Origin: Tridacna crocea
Taxonomy: Eukaryota; Mollusca; Bivalvia; Cardiida; Cardiidae
DNA: 64,000 nt
Assembly (NCBI GenBank): GCA_943736015.1
Contig: OX031059.1
Span: 46,883,159 to 46,947,158, forward strand
Direction of reading: 5' to 3'
Each line of letters starts with the position of its first letter. The stretch's first letter is position 1. The notes beneath the pieces were generated by a model. The model ran no database searches. It saw only the letters and a list, made by a program, of their open reading frames with translations, and was not told the origin of the DNA. Both the position numbers and the translations under genes were made by a program. Shown here piece by piece: positions 56,240 through 64,000 of the stretch.

Positions 56240-56438
56240 GTGTAAATAATTCTTTATTAATCAAATGCTTTAACATGAACTGCTCCCTTCCCCTTCTTCT
56301 TATTTTATATTTTTCAAAAGCATATACACTTAGTTTTCTTGTCTGAGGCAATCAGTGAGTACAAAAGATACCTGTGTACATAAGATGACTGTTTTCATCT
56401 TTCAGCAAGTGCTTTGGAAAACAGATTGCATCAATACT

Positions 56439-56661
56439 TTTAACCTCTACCAAAGAATACAGAGTTTTAATGACTCTGAGAGAGAAACTTCTGAAAACAT
56501 TGTGGGAAATGGAGAAATTGCTGTTAGAGACAATTTCTCTTTTCCCAAATTTTCTACAGTATCAAAACCAAATGCAATTTTTGGACATGCTATTGGTTTT
56601 TTGACTGCAAATGTGTTCAATTTAGACAAATCTTAAATTTTGTTGCATGGAAAAGAGTTAA
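56439..56661 (-). mobile_element. Palindromic TTAA element, diverged
   Basis: Core 'gagaaattgctgttagagac' with 'aatttctc'. Ends TTAACCTCTACC and 'gaaaagagttaa'. It has a shortened hairpin. Confidence 0.75.
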
Positions 56662-56739
56662 TTCATGTTGATTATCTTTATGTCACAATGATGTCTGAAA
56701 GGTGTCTGGTTTCAACTTGTTTCAGTTTTAGGAAATGAA

Positions 56740-56956
56740 TTAGCTCTTTAACAGACATCAAAGTATCAGACCGGTCTACATAGAAGGCATTTGCAGGCAA
56801 CAAATTGAAGGTATCCCATGTGACAGAATCTGTCCTTGTAGGGTGGAGAACCTTACGGGAAAAGGACAAAATGCCTTTTCCCGCAAAGTTTTCAGGAACT
56901 CCTTTTGTCAGGGCCGGTTGGGTCATTAAAATTCATGATTGTGCTGGAAAGGATTA
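56740..56956 (+). mobile_element. Diverged palindromic TTAA element overlapping the gene 2 stop codon
   Basis: Left 'ttagctctttaacagacatc', then 'gaaggcatttgcaggcaaca', a shortened core 'ggacaaaatgccttttcccg', and right end 'gctggaaaggatta'. The last three bases are the complement of the TAA stop of gene 2. Confidence 0.7.
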
Positions 56957-57240
56957 TGTGGTTTTCTCTTCGGAATCTTTCTTGTCAATTGACTGTAGAA
57001 TAGCCTTTTTGATCCTGGATTCCCAAAGGTCAAAGTCAGCCATGAAATCTTTAAACTGTGCAGGCTCCTCATTTAGTGTTGCCATGGTGATAACTGTGTC
57101 AAATTTAGGATTGTCTTTCAACCAGTGTGAAAGCTGTATTTGAACAGCATCTGCTTGCTTGTTCATGGTCAATGATTGAAGTGTGCTTATCAGGTTTTCA
57201 TAGCAAGAATGGATCCACTTCATGTAAACACCTGGATGAT
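56954..57240 (-). CDS. Gene 2, last coding exon with stop
   Basis: Codes the final 95 residues: HPGVYMKWIHSCYENLISTL, then LSHWLKDNPKFDTVITMATL and FKDFMADFDLWESRIKKAIL, ending in a lysine/glutamate tail. Acceptor CCTTTCAG after 57241. The TAA stop at 56954-56956 coincides with the terminal TTA of the degenerate element 56740-56956. Confidence 0.82.
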
Positions 57241-60200
57241 CTGAAAGGAAAAATATTTTTGTGCAAGACTTGATAATGTATATGTATATGTTCAGTCTAA
57301 TTTTATTCTCTTGGATATTTACTGTAGGCCAATGCAAAAAGAATATTTGACCACCACATACCAGTACCAACAATCAGCTACTTTTAGAAGTATATGAGGC
57401 ACGATAGCTACAAAAAAATGTACAACTTAAATTCTAAAAGAAGCATAACTGTGTCAAAATTTATACTTTGAGTTGTCTGCTTTACTCTTTACCAAACATC
57501 AAAATTTTAGACTTGTCCAAATTGGAAGCATTAATTTTGCAGACGAAAAAATAAAAGTATAGGAAAGCAAACAGAACTATGAAATGATTCTTTAGGGGGA
57601 AATTCTTTTTTTTTTTTTTTCAAATCAAAGGCTTTCTATAACATGAGAAAATGTAATAAATACCATTTTCTCCTTTTCTCACAATACTTTCTACCCTTTC
57701 AAAGACAAAATTGTCCATCTCCAATGCAATTTGGTGTGTGTGACTGTTCTAAATTTAGGTGTGTCTACTATTCTGTTATTGAGTAAAGACTTAAACACTT
57801 TTAATAAATCTATCATCACATATCTTTCCATCTGAGACTCATAAACAGTTTCCTTTACAATATAATATTCTTATCTCAGCAAGTATGAATTCAGTGAACA
57901 GAAGCCACTTGTGTATATTGCGTATATTTAGGATATGAGGATTCCCAAACAGACCATTACCTATATTATCCACTACATTCTTCAGTATCATGATGCATTC
58001 CTTGGGCTTTTCTGTAATTTTGTAAAATGTTCCCAGCGTGGCAGCAGCCAAAAGACGAAAGTAACTATTGGAAGGCTGACAGAGTTTCATCAAGGCCACA
58101 CTTGTTTGCATCATATCTTCAGCCAAACGTAATCTGAAAGTTATGAACAAAATTTAATATTGACTGCATACAAATTACAAGCGTAAATATCTCTGTATAC
58201 AAAATATCTATCAAAAGTAACTTACATAAGTATGACAATTAACCTGTAGAGAAACTTGTTACAAGTAACAAAATGGAAAATTTTGTAAGAAAAGGAGAAA
58301 ATGCTGGTAATCAGCATTTTCTCCTTTTCTCACAATATTTTCTACCCTATCCAAGACTAGTTCTATCATTTGAGAATCATTTGAATTGTCATCTGAAAAT
58401 GCTCTGAATCTCATAAAATCTACTTTTTGTCACCTGATAATGATTTAATATTATTATCTTTATTATCGCCATTATCATCTTTACTTTTCTGTTGACTGGA
58501 TTACTGATGAGGAGGCATGCAGTATTTCATACACATTTAACGCCAGCAGGAGACAGCTTTATATGTCTTGCAGCAGAGTAAATTTAAAAAAATGTTGTAC
58601 AAAAAGGATATTTACTCAGGATAAGATAAGCCCCTTCCTGCCAAATTTCCTATTATGTGCTGTAGTTAATTACTATGAGCGGTAACCTTATACCAAACAA
58701 GACCATGTTTTGAAAACCCTCTAATTCTTTACCACACAACAAAAATCTAGACTTGTCCAAATTCAAAGCATTTGCCGATGACAGTTGAGATGCTGCTCAA
58801 ATGGTGGGATTTGTCTTTGATAGGTTAGAAAACAGTGTGGGAAAAGGAGAAAATGCTGGTTACCACGATGTTTTCTATAAGCGTTTTTCTATGGGTTATT
58901 AAAAGTCAGGATTGTGTGGTACAGAGTTAAAGGTTTTAGAAAGGCTTAAACCTTTACCAAAAGACAAAGTTAAAGACTGGTCCAAATTGAAAGCATTTGC
59001 AGATGTCAAACTGTGGATTAGATTATGGACTTTGTCTCTAAAAGGAAAAAAAAAAACCACATTGTTTCCAGCGATAATGCTGGTTACCAGCATACAATAT
59101 GTGTAAATATGCCTGTAAACATGATATTTACCAGAGGTAACTTACATAAGTATGACTGTTAACTTGTACATATTAGTGAGAAAAGAAGAAAATGCTGGTT
59201 ACTTGCATTTTCTATTTCCCTGCACTGTTTGCAATTTAAGTCTTTTCTATTAGGGTCCTTAAATCTAAGGATTGTGTCAAAAAACACTAATGGAATAGCA
59301 GAAAATACTGGCAACCAGCAGTTTTTCTTTGTCCAACAAAGTTTTTCTCCTTTTCCATGCTAGATTCTCTATTATCTAGATGTCTTGGATGTTTCTTTAG
59401 TTGTTTGCTGTATTTTTGTAGGAGGAAGCAAATAAAAAATATACAATATACAAGTAGGTGTTTGTGGATGTGCATGCATATATAGCAGTGCTTTCAGTAT
59501 AGGTGTTCAAAAAGATAAATTAAAATTCTTCATTAAGATTATTAAAAGTAAAATTTCCAAGTTTAACCCTTTATCAACACAATTCCAGTTCTGACAGTCT
59601 GAATGTACAATGTTTTGGGAAAAAATGTGGGGAAAGGAAATAATTTTCAGTGTAAATTTTACGTCAAAATAAACGACATAACCATGTAAAAATACTTTGA
59701 TGGTCATCTGTCCCTGTTGCACCAGTTTCCTTTTTGATAGTTAAGACTTGTCCAAAGTAAAGTAATTATCATGAGTAATAATATAGATATTACCAATTAT
59801 CAGTTTATGCACCACTGTGACAATGCTAGGGTTGTTAACCAGCATTTCTCCTACCCTTCAAAACAATGCTTCAAATAGCAAAAGTTAAAAATTTTGTTGT
59901 CCAGTCTTAACTCTTTACCACACGAAAAAATTTTAGACTGGTTCAATTTGAAAGCATTTGCACACAACAAAATATAGGTGACTGAAAAATAGAAATTTGA
60001 TCTGAGAAAGGGTAGAAAACACTGAGGAGAAGGAGAAAATGCTGGTTACCAGCATTTTCTCCTTTTCCTACAGTGTTTTCAAAAGGTTTCTTTCTCAGGG
60101 GTGTCAAAAGTAGGAATTGTGTGGTAATGGGTTAAACCGTGAACCATATAAAGAATGGACTTTCTAATGTGGGATAAAACAGGGTAAGGCAATGTGATGC

Positions 60201-63047
60201 CTGTTTATACCTTCTTCACCGACAGCTTTATTTTATGCTCAATAAAAAGTTTTGAAATAGACAATCACATACCACCAGTCCTAATGATACTTCTTTATTT
60301 TTTGCAGTGAACCAATTTTTTAACTATAGGCCCTGAATAGCTCAACTGACAGTGATTTTACTTTTACGCTGGCATATATCATGAATTCATGATGCAATAA
60401 GAAAAAAAAAATTACAAATATTTAAACAAGAAATGCTGACTTCATTGCATAAACAAGAAATCAAAATTTTCAACTTGAAATGGCTACTTTCCTCATACTG
60501 TTTGTTGATTTTTTTTTCAAAATCAATATCACAAAAATCTGGTTACAAATGTGTGTAAATAAATGTGTGTAAACAAGAAATGAAAATTTTTAACTTAAAA
60601 TGGATACTTTTCCCATACTGTTTTATTTTCTTTTCAACATTAATAGGATTGAAGTTACTGTTAAGATAAAGAAACTGTTCAAGTTTCATGGAAATCTGAC
60701 CACAGATGCCGACTTTATTGTGTAAACAAGAAATGAAAATTTTCAACTTGAAATGGCTATTTTTCCAATACTGTTTGTTGATTTTTTTTTCAAAATGAAT
60801 AGGCTTGAAGCTATTGATGAGATAAACAAACTGTGCAAGTTTCATGGAAATTCGACCACAAATGTATGCTTTATTTTGTAAACAAGAAAGAGACTAACAA
60901 ATGGACAGACAGATGGACATCAGGAAACCACACCATGACATTAGCTTTGCTGGCTTTCAGCCAGTAGGGCTTAAAAACATTGATTAGCAAAGAAAAAATT
61001 GATTGCAAATAACAAGCAAAGGTTTCCATGCAACAATATTTTCATATGTAATTACATGTTAAAACTATCATGTTGATCACCAATACCTCATACGGATATT
61101 TGCAAAGTCCTCTGCTACAAATCTGTTATGGAAGAAATCAATCGAACAGTTTCTCTTTAAAAAAAAAACTGTATCAAGATTATTGGCAATAATGCTTTTT
61201 TTTTTCAGTCTGTAAGTTTCTATTGCAAACAGTCTAAATCATGGTTAACTTTCTACTTTAAAATCAGAAGTTTTAATGACCAAGAGTTACAAGGCTTTTG
61301 AAAACATTGTGGAAAAAGGAAAAAAATCAGTTATAACCAGCATTTTCTCCCTTTCCCATAATTTTGTCCACTTATCAAAGACTCTATCAAAGACAGCGAT
61401 CATCATCTGAGTCATATCTAATATGTCATCTGCAAATGCTTTTAATTTAGAAAAGTCTAAAATCTTGCCATCTGGTGAAAGGTTAATACATACAAAACAT
61501 GCAGTCTGAACTCAACTTGCACTTTCTGCTATGTTAGAATTATCAGCCAAAAACAGACTTTAAAATGTGATGTATTGTTTTCACTTTCCTTTGCTGTAAC
61601 ATATATTTTGAGCTGTAACTGCAAGAAAAAGAGGATAGTGATTTCTTGAGTGGTGAGGAATAGAGGACTGAATGTCACACAGACTGTTATCACCTTCTTA
61701 TTACAAAATCTGGTATAAGTAAAAAAAAAAAATCATATTCATGGGTAAAACAACTGAACAGAGACAACATGAGCATTTTACATTTGGGACGTGAGCTTTT
61801 AGTTGGCTTTCTCATACATATGTACATCTCTGTTTGCCACTGTTTCACAAGTGGTCATAGATTTATTGTACATATATTGCTTTCTGGTATAAAAGGGTCA
61901 AAAAAGAGAATGAATAATCTAAGTGATAAAAGACTGTCAGTTCCTGGTTTAGGCCAAAAATCTATTTTGGTGAAGCTTCAAACAGCACATGAAATCTGGC
62001 AAAACAACTGCACATTATTTACTTCTGTTGGCCAGTACTTGTCAATTTTAGATTAATAGAATGTACCATAGACTTGCATAAACAGTTTACAAATGATTAG
62101 GAGAACTTTCCACTTTGCATAACAGGTCCTAGGATTTTGTATACCAGTACATTTTTATTTCAGGCTCCTATTATGGGAAATGGGATCTCACTGAGCCTTG
62201 ACCATACAATCTAGAGTTTAATAACCCTGAAGAAAAAGCCTTTGGAATATTGTAGGAAAAGAAGACAGTGCAAGTGACCATCAATATCTCCTTTTTCTAC
62301 AAAGTTTTTTCCCTTCCAGAGAAGAATTCTATCATTTTAGCTGAATTTATACTGTTGCCTGCAAATGCTTTCAGTTGGACAAGTCCACAGTTTGATCATG
62401 TGGTTGAAGGTAAGACCACCAAATCTGATAATTTAGAGATACATTAATAAGAAATATGGATATAGATTGAGAACAAGTAAAAAAAATCATCATATGGGAG
62501 TGCCAATGGATGCTTGGCTGCAGTTGCTTTAACTCTTTACCAAACAACAAAATTTTGGTGATTTCTGACTTTGATAGGGTAGAAAATATTGTGGGAAAAG
62601 GAGAAAATGCTGGTTTCCATGCTGGTTACCACCGTTTTCTCCTATTCCCATGATGTTTTCTAAAGGCTTATCTCTCAGATTCGCTAAAAGTCGGAATTGT
62701 GTGGTAAAATGTTAAGTGAAAATTCTACATAAAAAAGGGTCATAACTGTTTAAAAAAAAATTGAGGGTTACCTGCCCCTGTTGTATAGGTTCCTATTTTG
62801 ATAGTTAACAACCAGTCCAAGCTTGTACAAAATATCTTTGGCAGTGATACATGTATTGTAAAATGTCAACAATAACACAGACAACAACCAGGGCTATGAC
62901 AATAATTTGACATTTTCTATGGAAGCAACCAAGTTAAAGAATAAAAAAAAAAGAAATCAGGGTATTATGAGGGTGATAAAAAAGGGTGAATAAAAGAAGA
63001 CCATGCATGCAACTTACGGATGTTTTTTGACATCTTCAGCTATCTCC
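56954..63047 (-). CDS. Unrecognised gene 2, C-terminal 218 codons in four exons
   Basis: Four exons in consistent phase (63018-63047, 61087-61152, 57859-58133, 56954-57240) give a 218-residue C-terminus ending EEKTT and a TAA stop. The sequence reads as amphipathic helices rich in Leu, Phe and Lys, without transmembrane segments or a motif I know; it could be the end of an alpha-solenoid or HEAT-like protein. The gene has the same orientation as SMC6, about 11.5 kb upstream of the SMC6 ATG, and its 5' portion is beyond the right edge. I do not recognise the family. The stop codon overlaps the end of a degenerate TTAA element. Confidence 0.75.
57481..57795 (+). mobile_element. Degenerate or composite palindromic TTAA element
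   Basis: Left end 'tttactctttaccaaacatc' with 'ttagacttgtccaaattgga', then a broken core and a second far end 'ttgagtaaagacttaa'. It is about 85 bp too long, with a T tract at 57606-57621. Confidence 0.5.
57859..58133 (-). CDS. Gene 2, exon of 275 nt
   Basis: Codes 91 residues such as LRLAEDMMQTSVALMKLCQP, then YFRLLAAATLGTFYKITEKP and IHKWLLFTEFILAEIRIL. The helix pairs resemble solenoid repeats. Acceptor ACTTTCAG, donor T|GTAAAG, phase 1, which is what the next exon needs. Confidence 0.78.
58225..58447 (-). mobile_element. Degenerate palindromic TTAA element
   Basis: Hairpin 'gctggtaatcagc' with good arms. The ends are weak ('cacctgataatgatttaa'). Confidence 0.7.
58722..58930 (+). mobile_element. 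Palindromic TTAA element lacking the right arm
   Basis: After 'gagaaaatgctggttacca' the sequence jumps to 'cgatgttttctataag', deleting about 20 bp of the right arm. Right end TTAA 58927-58930. Confidence 0.78.
58945..59100 (+). mobile_element. Truncated palindromic TTAA element
   Basis: TTAAACCTTTACC start and the side 'gactggtccaaattgaaagc' are clear. The core is reduced to 'atgctggttaccagcat', and the right side is missing. Confidence 0.65.
59110..59890. other. Intron of gene 2 with worn hairpin fragments
   Basis: Pieces such as 'gaaaatgctggttacttgca' (59188) and 'actggcaaccagcagttttt' (59308) are fragments of TTAA elements. No exon is seen. Confidence 0.45.
59907..60135 (+). mobile_element. 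Palindromic TTAA element
   Basis: Complete copy; ends TTAACTCTTTACCACAC and 'gtggtaatgggttaa'. The hairpin is good. Confidence 0.92.
60420..60960. repeat. Dispersed repeat with three to four tandem units
   Basis: 'taaacaagaaatgaaaattt' with 'aacttgaaatggc' and 'catactgtttgttgattttt' recurs at 60427-60480, 60569-60600 and 60722-60760. 'caagtttcatggaaat' recurs at 60680 and 60835. The block ends in 'aaatggacagacagatggac' and 'ttcagccagtagggctta'. Confidence 0.75.
61087..61152 (-). CDS. Gene 2, exon of about 66 nt
   Basis: Reads NCSIDFFHNRFVAEDFANIR then M, ending AG|GTATTGG in phase 2. The acceptor follows a poly-T tract; AAAGAG|AAACTG is chosen because it fits the phase of the 63018 microexon, while an AG two bases earlier would not. 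The join to the next exon gives MRLRLAEDMM. Confidence 0.68.
61245..61486 (-). mobile_element. Degenerate palindromic TTAA element
   Basis: TTAA at both ends. The core is widened by about 15 bp ('aaaaatcagttataaccagc') and a short duplication 'atcaaagactctatcaaaga' lies in the far side. Confidence 0.72.
61490..62190. other. Intron of gene 2, nothing recognised
   Basis: A 95-codon plus-strand frame (61769-62056) has no motif and no splice or promoter context. I see no support for a gene. Confidence 0.4.
62200..62412 (-). mobile_element. Degenerate palindromic TTAA element
   Basis: 'gaccatacaatctagagttt', 'gaatattgtaggaaaagaag' and 'ctgcaaatgctttcagttgg' give the order of parts. The hairpin no longer pairs. 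Confidence 0.55.
62529..62715 (+). mobile_element. Palindromic TTAA element with left-side deletion
   Basis: Runs from TTAACTCTTTACCAAAC directly to 'gatagggtagaaaatattgt', skipping the 'ccaaattgaaagc' part. The core has 'gctggtt' twice ('gctggtttccatgctggtta'). Confidence 0.78.
62720..63010. other. Intron of gene 2, nothing recognised
   Basis: AT-rich with two A runs. No element end or exon is seen. Confidence 0.4.
63018..63047 (-). CDS. Gene 2, 30-nt microexon
   Basis: Reads EIAEDVKKHP between acceptor TTTATCAG and a strong donor CC|GTAAGT. One base is carried in from the previous exon and two are carried out. Support is the excellent donor and the match in phase with the next exon. Being so short it is the least certain of the four. 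Confidence 0.6.
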
Positions 63048-63059
63048 CTGATAAATTGT

Positions 63060-63670
63060 TAAATCAAAAACATAAAGTAAAAACCTCAATTATTTGAACA
63101 AAAACAGGCTAAAAATAGAATAAGTGTGCATACTTTTATCTCTATTGGCTTTAATCAGAAGTAAAAGTCAAAGTTTCCTCTCAGAAAACAGTAGGGCAAC
63201 AGGACTTATTAGCCATTAGAAACCTGCCACTGCTTTTCTGACCACAATTCTGTTCTAGCCATAAGCTTAAAATTCCTTTCTGAAGGAAATTTTCAGCAGT
63301 GGAATGGGAAAAAAATCTTTGTTAAATATATATAAGGGATATAGATCTCGGTTTAAAACACTGACATATTTATATTAAAAGATATGACTCTTTATGAACA
63401 ACTCTGTAAGTCACAATAATTCCAAAAGTGACCTGCTACAAGATAAAAGTTGTCTGTGAATGGTTATATTACAGTTATTGGAAATTCAAGATTTCCCAAA
63501 ATCTACAGTTAATAGATTCATTGAAGCATACAGACTATATAAACCAGCAAATGATCTTACTTATTACGAGACAAGGTGATTCCAATTTTAAAACCTAGTA
63601 CTGATCAAAAGTAATAAGAGTTCTACAAAGAAATAGCAAAAGACTAAAATCTTAATCTAAAGGCTGATAA
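63060..63670. other. Sequence upstream of the first gene 2 exon found
   Basis: Searched for earlier exons of gene 2 on the minus strand. Splice-like sites exist but no convincing coding island was found. Confidence 0.4.
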
Positions 63671-63679
63671 TTTCTATAA

Positions 63680-63908
63680 TTAACCCTTTACCAAACGACA
63701 AAATTGTAGACCAGTACGAATTGAAAGCATTTGCAGACGACAACCTAAGTATGGCTCAAAAATTGAAATTTGTCTTGGAAAGCGTAGAAAACATTGTGGG
63801 AAAAGGAGGAAATGCTGGTTACCAGCATTTTCTCCTTTTCTTACAAGGTTTTCAAAAGGCTTCTTTCTCAGGATCGTTAAAAGTTGGGATTGTGTGGTAA
63901 AGAGTTAA
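63680..63908 (+). mobile_element. Palindromic TTAA element
   Basis: Complete and well kept: TTAACCCTTTACCAAAC to 'gtggtaaagagttaa', hairpin arms with very few mismatches. Confidence 0.92.
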
Positions 63909-64000
63909 TTAAATTTCAACAATAACAGTTTTTCAATTTCTCTTCTTTTTTGCAGGATTAGTACGTTCAAAATTAAAATTTAAATTAGCCCTTTATCAAA

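Noticed and set aside
955-63908. CRISPR-like array from regularly recurring palindromes
   Set aside because: The repeats are whole transposon-like units with TTAA ends at irregular spacing in a eukaryotic gene; there are no spacers and no cas genes.

Overview
The window is eukaryotic DNA, most likely from a bivalve mollusc. It is AT-rich, with small exons in long introns bounded by GT-AG sites, and it is full of short non-autonomous DNA elements, foldback repeats and tRNA-derived SINEs. The species cannot be read from the sequence. Several dispersed repeats look like ones I associate with heterodont bivalves such as Dreissena or Mya: reads ending in strings of 'gacagacg', SINE tails of the type 'aaacaccaatcaatc', and the paired 'aggctaatc' hairpins. 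That attribution is from memory.

The left 45 kb is one gene on the minus strand, SMC6, the ATPase of the SMC5/6 cohesin-like DNA-repair complex. I traced 25 coding exons by splice sites, reading phase and family motifs, from the start codon at 45448 to an exon ending at 815. All 24 internal junctions keep the frame. The exons give about 1057 codons; the last 35-45 residues lie left of base 1. The Walker A motif is split between exons 2 and 3, the hinge is on exons 12-17, and the ABC signature with Walker B is on exon 24. Exon 14 is a 27-nt microexon. Intron 15 (11401-23167) is the largest and is swollen by a nested transposon block at 11423-20505, which begins 22 nt from the acceptor of exon 16. 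A decayed second copy of hinge exon 13 lies at about 27805-28000.

From 45.6 to 56.7 kb I find no supportable protein-coding gene, only repeats and a weak candidate SMC6 5' UTR exon near 45.6-45.7 kb. From 56954 to 63047 lie the last four exons I could find of a second minus-strand gene. It encodes a helical C-terminal region of 218 residues that I do not recognise; its 5' part runs past the right edge.

The dominant signal is a family of roughly 55 elements of about 225-230 bp, spread over SMC6 introns and the intergenic region. Each has ends like TTAACCCTTTACC or TTAACTCTTTACC and a central near-perfect inverted repeat of about 68 bp (arms around 'gagaaaatgctgg'). TTAA at both ends suggests mobilisation by a TTAA-targeting transposase (piggyBac-like or Kolobok-like). 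In several places two copies share one TTAA, and in divergent copies both hairpin arms have changed together. In the repeat entries '+' means that the side carrying 'ccaaattgaaagcatttgc' is at the lower coordinate.
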